DNA of 64,000 nucleotides from Atrina japonica. Its lineage: Eukaryota > Mollusca > Bivalvia > Pterioida > Pinnidae. The DNA lies in assembly GCA_030159075.1 (NCBI GenBank), contig BROG01000540.1, positions 395,501 through 459,500 on the forward strand, read 5' to 3'. A model generated the notes under the pieces. That model was not told where the DNA came from. It worked only from the letters and a program-made list of their open reading frames with translations, and did not search any database. This document shows, one piece after another, positions 1-12,129 of this stretch. The first letter of the stretch is position 1. Each line of letters opens with the position of its first letter. The position numbers and the translations under genes are program-made.

Positions 1-204
1 ATATGGTAAACATATTTTCGAAATAAAAATTCTTTATTTGAATAAGAACAATACAACTTTTTAATGTTTAATTCTAAAATGTTATTTATCGAGCAACGTA
101 ATCAATTTTATTGATTAAAGTTCACATTGCTTTGTCTTTATTTGAGGTTCATGGTATGAATAGAATGAAGTCGACGATTATTCATCTACAACCCCAAAGG
201 CGTT

Positions 205-990
205 ATGTACCAAAATCACATTAATGAACTGTATTTTTCCACTAAAGGTGGTACCCGATACTTTAAATATCTAGTGATTGGTTATCATGATACTTATTTT
301 GTAAAACACCACTCTGATTCTACACATAAATACACTGAAGTTGATATAAAACATGCTGGAATTTCTAATAGACAATATATTTGTTAAGTTCGGAGACGTG
401 GTATTTCAACAAACTGTCAGCATTCCTATGCGAACCAATTTTGTCCCTTTATTGGCCGACCTGTTCCTTTTTTCATATGAAGCAGACTTCATTCAGAAAC
501 TGCTGAATCAAAAGAAGAAAAATACTCTAGCAGTGTCATTTAATTTCACATTTAATTTCACATTTATATCGACTACGTTTGGTCAATTTATAATTAATTA
601 TATATCCCAGCGAACTAGAAATTAAAGATACAACAGAATCAAGCACACACGCTTCATAGTTAGACATTTTACTGACTATAGACACTGACGGGAAATTGGC
701 AAGTTATACAACTTTCCTATCGTAAATTTTCCACATTTAAGTAGTAATATCCCAAAGTAACTCGTATATTGAGTTTATATTTCACAAATGATTCGATATT
801 CCAGGGAGTGTTCAACATATGAACATTTCATATACAGATGTTCACTACTCACTGACAAATTATGGACACAGGGATATCAAAAACCGCGTTTAATGTCAAT
901 ATTCCGCAAATTTTACGGTCGATATAATAGTATTGTTTGCGATTACTCTATTTCACTGGGTGAAATGTTGAGTTGCCTTTATGTTGGCGG
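205..990 (+). mobile_element. Decayed retroelement reverse-transcriptase fragment
   Basis: Two overlapping frames (from 205 and from 353) give the start of the palm region of a reverse transcriptase, including a GIPMGTN-like stretch degraded to SIPMRTN, followed by LLADLF. A frameshift lies near 350. The catalytic YIDD box survives only out of frame at 565-576, where it reads Y-I-D-Y, so the second aspartate is lost. Further on, 600-960 matches the later RT region (IRYSRECSTYEHF, FRKFYGRYNS) with stops and deletions. The family looks Penelope-like, but this is resemblance from memory. It is a dead copy. Confidence 0.75.
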
Positions 991-1084
991 TTGTTCTTTG
1001 TTGTATATCATGCAATTGTTGATTTGCACGGATATGTTGCCATCGTTAGGGGTGCCAATACTTTTTACCTGTGGTAAAGGCTAA

Positions 1085-1290
1085 TGCTAAAGCAGTGCTA
1101 TATATTTTATGTGTCACGCTTGAGTGATACGGTCTCATCCATAAGACCCGTGCCTTCCTCTTGTCTGGCTAAGGAACAGTCACTGCCATTTCTAAAGTAT
1201 TTGGTATGACCTGGTACCGGCAATCGAACCTGGTAATCCCATTTGCGAACCCAACGCTTCACCACCAAGCCACTTCAAGCCAAAAACAGT
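1085..1290 (-). mobile_element. SINE family 2 (tRNA-headed), duplicated copy A
   Basis: On the - strand the head reads like a tRNA: an A-box region near 1270, and a B-box (GGTTCGATTGCCGG) near 1220 ahead of GGTACCAGGTCATACC. The body matches the SINEs at 5745-5945 and 11855-12115. It sits at the same place in both arms of the segmental duplication, so its insertion predates the duplication. Confidence 0.65.
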
Positions 1291-1588
1291 ATTTTCACAA
1301 TATTCTGATCGATGGTAAATTAACGTGAAATAAATGGGATAATACAGCTAACTCGCATCGAACGGTAATTATATCACCTAGTAGTAATAATTTGTCTTTA
1401 GCATATCAATTAAATGCTCGTTTGTCGTCACATCTATATCAAATAAAATGACTGACTTGCCACAAGGCTTTTACTTTTGCAAGAAATGTACCGAACGCTA
1501 AAACAAAAGTAAAATACAATGTATTGCAACAAAAAAGCGTGTTCTTGTTGACAATACACAAGTTTTACTAAATTCCAGTTTAGATGAT

Positions 1589-2030
1589 TTCACAAATGAT
1601 CCGATATGCCAGGGCGTGTACAACATATGAACATTTCATATACAGAGGTAAACTACTCACTGACAAATTATTGACACAGGGATATCGAAAACCGCGTTTA
1701 ATGTCAACGTTCCGCAAATTTTACGGTATAATAGTCTCGTTTGGGATTACTCTGTTTCACTAAGTGAATTGTTGAGTTGCCTTTTCGTTGGCGGTTGTTG
1801 AGACGTCTGTACAAATTGTGACGAGGATACACTTCTCACGTATTTCATTGGACTTGACTGTGGACCCACGGCGGGTGTGACCAGTCGACAGGAGATGCTT
1901 ACTTATCCATGGCACCTGATCCCACATCTTGGTTTCCAGAGGTCCGTGTTTGTCCATTTTTAACGGATTTGTATCGTTGTCCTGAATATTCTATTGATTT
2001 ATACTTTGGTATCTGAGATTTTTTATATTT
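1589..2030 (+). mobile_element. 5'-truncated retroelement insertion (RT C-terminus plus 3' tail)
   Basis: It opens at codons for the RT segment QMIRYARACTTYEHF, runs through a TFRKFYG-like block, and ends with a non-coding tail finishing TTTGGTATCTGAGATTTTTTATAT. The duplicate copy near 6215-6230 passes straight from AAATGAC to TTTCAACAATACAGG without this block, which defines the insert at about 440 bp. No clear target-site duplication is visible; TTTCA microhomology occurs at the joins. Confidence 0.75.
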
Positions 2031-2339
2031 CAACAATACAGGTAAGTTTATACTTTTCTATTTTTTATTTAAGGACCCCCTCCCCTGAACCCCCAAATTA
2101 AAACAATATAGCGTACGTACGTCTTGAAGGGTAGATGAAATGGCGGACTTGGATTACGTTTACCTAGAAACGGCTAAGAAGAAAAATTGCATGCACAGTA
2201 AACATATGAAAGGAAACTTCATATGCAGGGACCGGCATCTACCCTTGAAATGTTTTCCATAAAGCAAACTTTTCCGGATTGTATTTCAATGACATGAATA
2301 ACTGTGTGTTAGTCTTTGTCATCTCATTATCTCAAGCTT

Positions 2340-3110
2340 AGTTCAATTTTACTACCAGATACATTACATTACTTATGACGTCCTGTCTATAAATTATATA
2401 GAATTTCAAAATTACATCGGCCAGATGTATCCTGTTGAGCTTGAGAAAAATTAGATGACAAAGAGAAACACATTTCCTTCTTACTTAGATTTAGCCCTGT
2501 CGATTGTGAAGGAAGGTCAACTTCATATCCCCCGCTATGGCAATCGTGACAATTTCAATTTCCAAATCACGAACTTCCCATTCCTGAGTAGTTATGTTCC
2601 GTCTTCTTCTGCCCATGGTGTTTTCATTTCACAACTCATACGTTATGCCAGGACATGCTCTTATTACATGTATGAATGTTTTATTCCGAGAGCCAAAAGA
2701 CTCGCCCATAAGCTACTGACACAAGGTTACGTTGTTGAATACTTGAAATCATCACTAAGGAAGTTTTATGGTCGATATGGGGATCTTGTTAAACAATATG
2801 AAGTCCCACGTATAATATTCTGGAGCACGACCACAATGACTTCCTTTCGCAAATCAGATTTGAAACTAGCTGATGACAGTAACACAAATCTTGGCATTTT
2901 CTCTGAACTCGAGAGGTTTTGATGTAACATTTGCGACAGGTGTGGCATGCTAACAGGGGACGCTGACTCCTTCCGGGCGCCTGGTCCCATCCCAATTGCG
3001 ATTCGCAATTATTCTTTATTTTGAAACCATTTGTATATCTAATTTGTCGTATTTTAATGGACTTTGAGTTTCGACTATCCATTCGTATTTCTTCATTTTT
3101 TACTGTATTT
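2340..3110 (+). mobile_element. RT fragment, second subfamily, with 3' tail
   Basis: An open stretch from 2455 to 2919 resembles the RT region after the catalytic box: SYLDLALSIVKEG, FPFLSSYVPSSSAHGVFISQLIRYAR, LRKFYGRYGDL. The catalytic box upstream (near 2362) is degraded. The 3' tail from about 2915 (ATTTGCGACAGGTGTGGCATG, then CGCCTGGTCCCATCCC) recurs at 7400-7570, at 10130-10290 and, inverted, at 20445-20590, and differs from the tail of the other RT copies here. Confidence 0.7.
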
Positions 3111-3173
3111 GGATGCAAGTTTAAACAATGCAATGATTGATTTTGTTTGAATGATGATGGCGTCTTGGGTCTT

Positions 3174-3525
3174 AAGTCACCAAATTTACTTAGAATTGAA
3201 ACTCTCTTAACTTTTCATGATTTAAAGGCAAAAACAAGATTATTTATTCTGTAACTGGACATGTTTGTATATTTATGGCAAACAATTTTAAATAACGATA
3301 AATGTTATTGCTCATTTGAAAAAAAAACTTTGGAAATATTAAAAAACAAATAAGTTTTGGTACGTACTCAAAATTTACTCAACGTATTTATTTAGTTTTA
3401 CTGGAAATTATTAGTGTTACGCAAAATTTTACATATGAATGGTGAAAAAAAAGTTTTGCAAACGACTATAGAGTCAAAATAATGAAATGAAAGTTGAGTT
3501 TGAGTATTGAGTAACTTTGGTAATT
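3174..3525 (+). mobile_element. Long-inverted-repeat MITE-like element, copy 1
   Basis: The left end (AAGTCACCAAATTTACTTAG, then a TTGAAACTC stretch) and the right end (AAGTTGAGTTTGAGTATTGA, then GTAACTTTGGT) are imperfect inverted repeats of about 35 bp. The interior carries TATTTATTCTGTAACTGGAC followed by ATGTTTGTATA. A copy in the opposite orientation lies at 22447-22856; left-half copies lie at 7643-7840 and 55388-55600. No coding capacity. Confidence 0.6.
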
Positions 3526-3531
3526 GCAGGC

Positions 3532-3712
3532 TCCGTTTTTAATGACGGAAGAGAGAACCCTGTTGCAAGTACCCGGGTAGAGACCATCAGCCGTCAACAA
3601 ATAAACTTCAAACTTCCTCACAAAATCAGCTTAGGTTCCCTGGGGACTCCTAGCTGCACTGATTAGAGATGAGAAACTTCATGGTTTGAAACGCAATAAT
3701 CTTACTCCAATG
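3532..3712 (-). mobile_element. SINE family 3, diverged copy
   Basis: The - strand resembles the better copy at 41277-41546: CATGAAGTTTCTCATCTCTA, a short TAAGCTGATTTTGTGAG-type body, a CCCGGGTACTTGCAACAGGG block and GTTCTCTCTTCCGTCATTAAAAAC. The tRNA-like head is badly eroded. Copy B of the segmental duplication lacks it. Confidence 0.55.
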
Positions 3713-4299
3713 CTATGGAAAAACACTGCATTGAATGGTATTTAAGAAAAAGAAATTGATAATGAATATAATTGTACGAATTTCTGTGAAATATCATTTT
3801 TTAAAACAAACATTTTACTCAATTTCACTGTCTGTTACTTTGGGGTCTCTATATAATAGGGTGACGATTTTTGTATATATTTTATTTTCATATCCGTTCT
3901 AAATGAAGACAGGATTACATTAACATAACATGCACTGCAAACACATTAACTGGGTCATACTTATGTTATCATATTAAATTCAATTGTCTAACTGAAACCG
4001 AAATTTTAAATCAGTGAATATATTTTACGACTATTTAGATAAATTTTATTTCAGTTTTGATATATCTGTAAATTTGCATACTTTCCAAAATATATCCTTT
4101 TCATTGTTAAAGAAATCATTCTGACGTCGATAGTGACGTGTAATAGTATATGCATGGGCTATCTGTATGAATATACTCGAATTTTGATTAATATTCCATT
4201 CGCTTGAATTGTCAATGACGACATACGAAGTTCATTAATATAACAGTGCAATTTCCTAAACATCAATAGTGACGTTAAATTTTATGGCATTGTTCTGTC

Positions 4300-4403
<104 letters not shown>

Positions 4404-4827
4404 GGCTTTGTTTAATGCTCTGTAAGTGTATATATCGCATTTTATCACTTTCAATTCCTCATTCACTCAGAAATAGTAGTAGTAGAGATTGATAGTAAAT
4501 GGATATTGAGAACAAGGATATAAAATAGATGGGCGGTAGAAAATTGCAATTTTCATATAAGACCCTGTTCGATCTGAAAAAAAATGATAAAAAAAAAACG
4601 TAACACAACGGTTTGCACGAAAACAAAATACCGTTAAAGACCCTAAAATTTGACAATCAAGTTTCCAACATGAATATATCTATCGTTTTATCTTTTTGCT
4701 CTAATATTCAGACTTATAATTATATTACTGAAATGTGAAAAGAAATGTCATATGGTTACAAAATTTTCTTCCATTTTTCATGACTGTCCCTTGTAACCAA
4801 TACAAAAAACACGCTTTTTTCTCACTA

Positions 4828-5335
4828 TAGGCCCAGACGGGAAATTGGCAACTAACCAATACGACAAACTCGACGATTTAGGTTTTCCCATCGTAAATTT
4901 TCCACAGTTTATATTTCACAAATGATCCGATATGCCAGGGCGTGTTCAACATATGAACATTTCATATACAGATGTAAACTACTCACTGACAAATTATGGA
5001 CACAGGGATATCGAAACCCGCGTTTGATATCAACGTTCCGCAAATTTTACGGTCGGTATAAACGTCTTGTTTGAGATTATTCTATTTCTCTGGGTGAAAT
5101 GTTGAGTAGCCTTTTCGTTTGTTGTACCAATTGTGACGTGGATTCGTTCCTCACGTATTTCATTTAAACTTGACCGTGGACTCACGGCAGGAATGCTTAC
5201 TCCTCCGTGGCACCTGATCCCACCTTTTGTTTTCCAAAGGTCCGTGTTTGTCCATTTTTGCCGGATTTGTATCTGTGTCTTGGTCATTCAAAGGATTTAT
5301 ACTTTGGTATCTGAGATATTTTTTATTGATAAATG
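4828..5335 (+). mobile_element. RT C-terminal fragment with 3' tail
   Basis: It begins at GACGGGAAATTGGCAACTAA, with degraded codons for a GKLATKLYDK-like block. It continues with the IRYARACSTYEHF and FRKFYGRYKRL segments and ends in the same non-coding tail as 1589-2030, finishing TTTGGTATCTGAGATATTTTT near 5320. Internal deletions and stops show that it is dead. Confidence 0.7.
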
Positions 5336-5744
5336 ACGAAATTCCAGATCTGTCAAGTGCTTACTAAATTGAGACAACAAAAATAAATTAAAGTCAATGT
5401 CTATTGATAGATATTATGGGTAAAGATCGGATATTTTAAAATGTCATAAGGATTAACATTGTTAAATAAAAATCTTCGTTATGTGTGATTAACGTTTCTT
5501 ACTTATTTCCATTTTCTTTGAAAATTGTAAACAATCTATATAAACATCGGCACTAATTTAGGTATTGCTCAACTAAAGCCATGTGTGCGATTGTAGAAAA
5601 CCGTGTCGTCGAAAATCTTTTTTTCTTTTTTTTTCTTTGCTGTAGATCATGCCAAAAATTGTTCATTTGCATGGATATATCGCCAGCGTTATTGGTGCGA
5701 ATACTTTTTACCCGTGGTAAAGGCTAATGCCAATGCAGTGATAT

Positions 5745-5945
5745 ATTATCATTTGTCACGCCTGCGGTGATATCGAACGGTTTCATCCGAAAGACCCATG
5801 ACTTCCTCTTGTCTGGTTAAGGAACAGTCACTGACATTTCTTAAGTATTTGGTATGACCCGGAAATCGAACCTGGTAATCACATTTCCGAGTCCAACGCT
5901 CTATCACTAGACCACTGCAAGCAAAAAATAGTATTTTCATAATAT
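5745..5945 (-). mobile_element. SINE family 2, duplicated copy B
   Basis: The reverse complement reads GCAGTGGTCTAGTGATAGAG (A-box region, near 5910-5930), then ACCAGGTTCGATTTCCGGGT (B-box, near 5857-5876), then CATACC and a body with CAGTGACTGTTCCTTAACCAG and a GGTCTTTCGGATGAAACCGT block. This is the best-preserved inverted copy of the family. Confidence 0.75.
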
Positions 5946-6605
5946 TCTGGTCGATGGGCAATAGACGTAATATAAATGAGATAAAAGCATCGAATGGTAA
6001 TTATATCACTAAACAGTAATAATTTGATCAATAATATACGTGTATTATTTATTTGAGCGATTGTCGTCATATCTATATCAAATAAGATGACTGACTTTCC
6101 ACAAAGCTTTTACTTTTGCAAAAAATGCACCGAATAATTAAACAAAGTAAAATACATTGTACTTCAACAGAACAGCGTGTTCTTGTTGACATTACACAAG
6201 TTTTACTAAATTAAAGTGTAAATGACTTTCAACAATACAGGTAAGGTTATTCTACATGTATTTTATTTTTCATTGAAAGAAATCCTCTGAACCCTTTTCT
6301 AGGTGCGCCACCAAGCGTTTATCCATTACCTCATCAAACTGCTTACACATATTAAGCAGGGAGTACTGTAGAACAGAATACTCAAGAACCGGAGAAAATC
6401 AGATGTGGATGCTAAAGAATTCAAGAGTTGTTGGAACATCCAAAGGCTCCAAATTTCAAACATATAATAAGCATGAAGTCTTTTAATTTTCTACCATTAA
6501 CACAACAATTACTCTCCAGAAATTTTTGAAAGACTCACTTTTATAATACGGAACTCCTTTGTATACAACAAATGGAAATCAAAGATATAGATATATGGTG
6601 TTAGG

Positions 6606-7570
6606 GTGAAGGAACACTCCAATGATTCCAGTAACGGTTACACTGACGAAGATATTATCAATATGTTTCGAGTGGACAACATCTTCGTTGAATTTGTGGG
6701 AAAGGTGTTCCAGCAGATAGTCGGTATTCAAAAGGATACAAATTGTGTCCCCTTCTGGCTGACATTTTTGTGTTCGTATGAAGTGGAATTTTAATAGTAT
6801 CAACTCTCTACAGGAAAGAAACAGTTAGCATCTCAGTTCAATTTTACTAACAGGTACATCGACGATGTCCTGTCTATAAAGAGTTTAGAATTTCAGAATA
6901 ACACTGACAGATGTATCCTATTCAGTTTGAGATAAATGAGACCACAGAGAGCAACACACCTACTTCTTACCTAGATTTTGTCCTGTCGATTGGGAAGGAC
7001 CACCACCTGTTATGAAAAACGTGATGATTTCAATTTCCATATCACCATATCTTTCCATTCCTGAGTAGTAACATTTCCGTCTTCTTCTGCCCAAGACGTT
7101 TTCATTTCACAACTCATACGTTATGCAGGACATGCTCTTATTACATGTATGAATGTTTTATTCCGAAAGCCAAAAGACTCGCCCATAACCTACTGACGCA
7201 AGGTTACGTTGTTGAATACTTGAAATCATGACTAAGGAAATTTTATGCTCGAAAAGGGGATCTTGTTAAACAATATGAAGTCCCACTCTTAGGAATGTTA
7301 TTTAGTATTCTGGAGCACAACCATATATAGTGACTCCCTTTCGCTACCTGATGACATTTACACCAATCGTGGCATTCTAACCGAACTCGTGAGGTTTTAA
7401 TGTAACATTTGCGACAGGTGTGGCATATTTACAGGGGACGCTGACTCCTTCCGGGCGCCTGGTCCCATCCCATTTGGGATTCACAATTGTTCTTCATGTT
7501 GAAACCATTTGTATATATAATTTGTCGTATTATAATGAACTTTGAGTTTCGATGATCCATTGGTATTTCT
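6606..7570 (+). mobile_element. RT fragment with intact YIDD box, plus subfamily-2 3' tail
   Basis: Codons from 6606 give RT palm sequence (VDNIFVEFVGKVFQQIVGIQ), then a frameshift. The catalytic tetrad R-YIDD-V is intact at 6857-6874. Later segments (ITRYAGHALI-like, a YARKGDL-type block) are frameshifted. From about 7390 the non-coding tail ATTTGCGACAGGTGTGGCAT matches 2925-3110. Several frameshifts and stops: dead copy. Confidence 0.72.
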
Positions 7571-7642
7571 GCATGTTCACTTTATTGAATGTACGTTTTT
7601 AAACGATGCAATCAATGATTTTGTTTGAATGATGATGGCGTC

Positions 7643-7840
7643 CTGGGTCTTAAGTCGCCGAAATTACTTAGAACTGAAGCTCAACTAACCTTTCATCATT
7701 TAGAGGCAAAACCACGATTATTTTTTTCTGTAACTGAACATGTTTGTATACTGTAATGGTATACAACTGTAAATAATGACAAACGTAGTCGCTCATTTGA
7801 AGAAAATTTCAGAAATATTGAAAAAAAAACCTTTCAGTTT
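7643..7840 (+). mobile_element. Left half of the long-inverted-repeat element
   Basis: CTTAAGTCGCCGAAATTACT, then GAAGCTCAACT and the TCTGTAACTGAACATGTTTG interior match 3174-3350. The right half is absent. Confidence 0.55.
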
Positions 7841-8464
7841 TACAATGCTATGGAAAACACTGCATTGATTGATATTTATGAAAAAAAAGAATTAATAATG
7901 ACTATAATTTTATGAATTTCTGTGAAATATCATTTCTAAAACAAACATTTTACACAATTATACTGTCTGTAACTTTAGGGTGTCTGTATAAAATGGTGAC
8001 GAGTTATGTATATACATGTATTTTATTTTCCTATCCGTTTTAAATGGAAACAGAATTACATTAACCTAGCTAATCATGTAAATGTACTGCAGACACATTA
8101 ACTGGGTCATACTTATGTTATCATATTAAATTCAATTGTCTGACTGAAACTGGAATTTAAAATCAGTGAATAAATTTTACCACCTTTTAGAGAAATTTTA
8201 TGAGTCGATTTATTTCAGTTTTGATATATCTGTAAATTTGCAATCTTTCCAAAAGATTACCGTTTCATTATTAAAGAAATCATTCTGACGTCGTTAGTGA
8301 CGTGTAATAGTATATGCATAGGCTATCTGTATGAATATACTTGAATTTTGATTAATATCCCATTCGCATGAATTGTCAATGACGACATACGGAGTTTATT
8401 AATATAACAGTGCAATTTCCTAAACATCAATAGTGACGTTAACTTTTTTAGCAATGGTCTGTCA

Positions 8465-8672
<208 letters not shown>

Positions 8673-8818
8673 GTTTAACGCTATGTAAGTGATTATATCG
8701 TATTTTTCACTTTCAATTCCTCTTTCATTCAGAGATAGTAGTAGTAGCGATTGATAGTAAATGAGATACATTGAGAACAAGGATATAAAATCATGGGTAA
8801 ACATTAATGGAAATTTCC

Positions 8819-8838
8819 ACTTGTCCTGCAGGACAAGT
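8819..8838. other. Perfect 20-bp palindrome
   Basis: ACTTGTCCTGCAGGACAAGT is its own reverse complement. It lies just outside the segmental duplication. No role can be assigned. Confidence 0.6.
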
Positions 8839-9060
8839 AGAATTTAAGTGTGACATTCAAAGGAATTAGTTTGTGTTTAAACAAGAATAATTTTTATGGA
8901 ATTAATTTTTGTCTTCAATAATCTCACTTGTCTTTTGGAAAAGTGGATTTGTAATGGACTAGCCTAAATGTTGAACCCTGAAAATAGAAGGGCAGAAGAA
9001 AATTGCATTTTTAAAAATATTAATAACGACGTAAACGGTAATATTAATGAATTCCGGCGT

Positions 9061-9944
9061 ATATCTACGGAAGTATGGAAGGGACATGTGGGGAAAAAAT
9101 TATCTCATTCGCATGACTTAATATTTTTTTCCTATTTTTTAAAGTCGTGCGTACGTGATAGTTATGTCGTATGCACGATTTAATTAGCTAATAACAAACA
9201 TCTCACATCGACATATGTCTTAAAGTTAAACTAGAATTTGAGACAATGTGAATACTACAAATAATCTTCTTAGATGTAAGACGGATATCGATGAAATTTA
9301 AAGGATAGTTGAAATGATTGATAACGTTTATGTAGGCTCCAAGAAAAGAATTTTACTTTGAAATACAATAAAATACGAACACTTAGTCTACTTCCGCCTC
9401 GTGAACACTAAGTTATACACGTATTTTGTATTACTGCGTACATTGTATATGATCTATGGGTACTGTATAACACTGAAAAAGAATTTTACAAAGTTGTGAA
9501 AGCTTTGACATCATATTTTTCAATTCCAACACAATTATTAGGGGTAGCTGAAGCACCCTAGTCCCTAATTTCTATGGGAAATCTTTCTAAATCAGATATT
9601 TGTTTTGCAAGATCTCTGATCTCTGGATAGGCGAGGGACATTTTTTTAAATCATGAAGGGTATCAATAGCCTTTATTAAACACCAACAATCGTGCGTACG
9701 ACATAACTATCTCGTGCGCACGACTTAATATGTCGTGCGCACAACATCACAAATGAGAGAAAAAAACATTAGGCCGTGCGAACTACATAACAAATGAGAA
9801 AAAATATATATTAAGTCGTGCGCACGATATAACAAATTAGAGAAAAATATGAAGTCATGACATAATTTTTGAGGATAAAAATATAAAGTAGTGCGCACGA
9901 CATAGAGTTTTTTGGACATGTCCCTTCCATACTTCCGTATATAT
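9061..9944. mobile_element. Fold-back element with GTCGTGCGCACGAC-type subrepeats
   Basis: The left terminus at 9061-9089 and the right terminus at 9916-9944 are inverted repeats of 29 bp with one mismatch (core GGAAGTATGGAAGGGACATG). Inside them, 9100-9183 and 9690-9915 carry several copies of a palindromic TCGTGCGCACGA-like unit spaced by ATAACAAATGAGAAAAA-type sequence. The middle (9184-9680) is unremarkable AT-rich DNA. No transposase is seen. Confidence 0.65.
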
Positions 9945-9984
9945 CGGTCATTTTGTTTCGTGCATTTTGTTTCCGCACAAAGGG

Positions 9985-10300
9985 AGATTTTATGGTCGAT
10001 ACGGGGATCTTGTAAAATAATGTGAAGTCCCCCTTTCAGGAATGTTAGATAATATTCCGGAGCCCTCCGAAGTGACTCCCTTTCACAAGTCAGACCGAGC
10101 TTGACCTTTCCAAGGAACTCGGGAACTTTCCATGTAATATTTGCGATGGATGTGGAATGCTAACAGGGGACGCTGATTCCTCCCGGACGCTTGGTCATTT
10201 CCCGTTTGGGATTCGCAATTGTTCTTCATGTAGAGACCATTTTCATATCCAATTTGTCATATTCTAATGAACTTCCATCGTTCATTTTACACTTTTACTT
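9985..10300 (+). mobile_element. RT 3' remnant, second subfamily
   Basis: The start encodes RFYGRYGDLVK, followed by a stop; the TGTAATATTTGCGATGGATG and TTTGGGATTCGCAATTGTTC tail then matches 2925-3110 and 7400-7570. Confidence 0.65.
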
Positions 10301-10310
10301 TTTGTCTTTC

Positions 10311-10900
10311 TTGTGATATTGATAGAAAATTCAGATTGACAATTTTGGGGTTTCTAAAAAGAAACAAACAATTTTTTTATATTTGAATATTTCATATGAG
10401 TATTATTCGGAAGAATGTCAATTTTTCAATCATCAACGTTGACCAAACTGATGAACAGGTAGAATACATGTCTAGATATATTAAATTAGATATGTACATG
10501 GATTTAACGTCTTTTGAGTGCTGTTTGCTGTCTACATTCACCACTGAAGTTCTTCTGTTATTCGAGACCATCGTTCTTCTTTGTATGAAATGCTCATAAG
10601 ATTACGGACAGATCAGTTTCCTCGAGCAACATTTAAGAGCTTTCTCTGTCTGACCTATTAATAATGTTTACGTTTTGTTTCTGGTTAGAAAAATCTGATA
10701 AATGTTTCAGCAACAGTCCCAATTTAATTCAAACGCACTTGATCACAGGCATCGTGCAAGGACAATAGTTGTGATGGCATTTGTAATCAGATAATTTTTG
10801 TCAAATCGTATTTCAGTACGCTAGCCGAATTGAATTTCATCTCTAACAAGATATATGTTTACAAGAGAATATTTTGTTTTAGAAAATTTTCTTTACGTGA
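10311..10900. other. No recognisable feature
   Basis: AT-rich sequence. A 67-codon open frame at 10396-10599 has no family resemblance that I can see. Confidence 0.5.
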
Positions 10901-10927
10901 ACTGATGTGAACAAATAACATTACTAC

Positions 10928-11237
10928 CACCACCAACACCAACAACAACAACAACAACAGCAACAGCAGCAACAACATGAGTAATAACAGCAACAGTTGC
11001 AGCAACAACAATATGAGGAATAACAACAACAATAGCAGCAGCAACAATATGAGCAATAACAGCAACAGATGCAGCAGCAACAGCAGCAAGAACATGAGCA
11101 ATAACAACAACAATAGCAGCAGCAACAACATGAGTAATAACAACAACAGTAGCAGCAACAACAACAACAACGATGGCGATAATAATAAAAACAGTAATAA
11201 TGATAATAGTAATCATTATCACCTCCACCACCGCCAC

Positions 11238-11288
<51 letters not shown>

Positions 11289-11289
11289 T
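10928..11289. repeat. Imperfect CAA/CAG/AAT trinucleotide tract ending in (ATC)n
   Basis: Degenerate CAACAACAGCAGCAA-type repeats occupy 10928-11215, followed by a purer CATCAT run at 11233-11287. The repeat keeps several frames open on both strands (poly-Asn/Ser on +, poly-Leu or poly-Met on -). These are products of the repeat and not credible genes. Confidence 0.9.
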
Positions 11290-11548
11290 CCTATCGCTTC
11301 TGATTTGTAATCAAAGTTCTATCATGATACATAAAATGAAAAATTAGGAATCAAATGACTATATATATGTATAGGCAGTCTAATAATAAAAACAAAAGAT
11401 AAGCTACGAGAAAATCCAAACCTTTGAAATTTTAAAAAGTCATTATTCGATTAAGGAGTAAGAGATGAAAACAACTTATGAGCATTTTATGATTTTTGTT
11501 TTATAAATAGCATACCAACCAGTTGAATGTTAATAGCATTTTTACTTC

Positions 11549-11830
11549 TGGATCATTCGGTAGCGCGCTCGACTCTTGATCGTGAGGTCGTGAGTCCGAG
11601 TTCAGCCTGTGGTAGGTTGGTTTACTGTCTGTCGGATAAGACAGTAAAAACCGAGGTCCCGTGTCACAGTAGGTGTCGGCACGTTGAAGAACCCTCATTG
11701 CTCAATGGCCGTAAGTGCCGAGCATAGGCCAAAATTTGAAGCCCTTCACCGGCATTTGATGACGTCGCCATATGAGTGAAATATTCTTGAGTGGGACGTT
11801 AAACAACAACAATAAACAAACAAACAAAAA
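11549..11830 (+). mobile_element. SINE family 1, full copy with 12-bp target-site duplication
   Basis: The tRNA-like head has an A-box (TTCGGTAGCGCGCTCGAC) and a weak B-box (GAGTTCAGCCTG). The body carries AAAACCGAGGTCCCGTGTCA, CAGTAGGTGTCGGCACGTTG and CCCTTCACCGGCATTTGATG, and the tail is GGGACGTTAAACAACAACAA followed by AACAAAC repeats. CATTTTTACTTC flanks it at 11537-11548 and 11831-11842. The body and tail resemble the V-SINE type common in molluscs; that family call is from memory. Confidence 0.85.
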
Positions 11831-11854
11831 CATTTTTACTTCAAGAGGCATATA

Positions 11855-12115
11855 CCGCATGCAGTGGTCTAGTGATAGAGCATTAGAATTGCAAACGGAA
11901 GGTCCCGGGTTCGATTCCCGGACCGGGTCATATAAACGACTTTTAAAATTGTAGTGACTATTCCTTCAAAAAGCGCTCGGCATACGAAGTGAAAGTCTCG
12001 TGTCCTTCGGATGAAACTGAAAACGAAAGCCGGTGACATCTCGATATAAGTAAAAAATATCTTGACGAGATGTAAAACAATCAATTAATTATTCAATCAG
12101 TCAAACAAACAAACA
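11855..12115 (+). mobile_element. SINE family 2, full copy with 14-bp target-site duplication
   Basis: The head GCAGTGGTCTAGTGATAGAG has an A-box, and the B-box is in CCCGGGTTCGATTCCCGG. The T-arm would pair perfectly, but no matching 5' acceptor strand is present, so this is a SINE head and not a tRNA gene. The body contains AGTGACTATTCCTTC and GTCCTTCGGATGAAACTGAA; the tail ends in CAAACAAACAAACA. TCAAGAGGCATATA (11841-11854) and TCAAAAGGCATATA (12116-12129) flank it with one mismatch. Confidence 0.85.
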
Positions 12116-12129
12116 TCAAAAGGCATATA

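Noticed and set aside
10859..11303. Long open frames with poly-Leu, poly-Met, poly-Asn or poly-His
   Set aside because: All are translations of the CAA/CAG/ATC low-complexity tract on different frames and strands.
11874..11932. Possible tRNA gene with good A- and B-boxes
   Set aside because: The T-arm pairs, but the 5' acceptor strand does not match the 3' one, and the sequence continues into a SINE body with target-site duplications.
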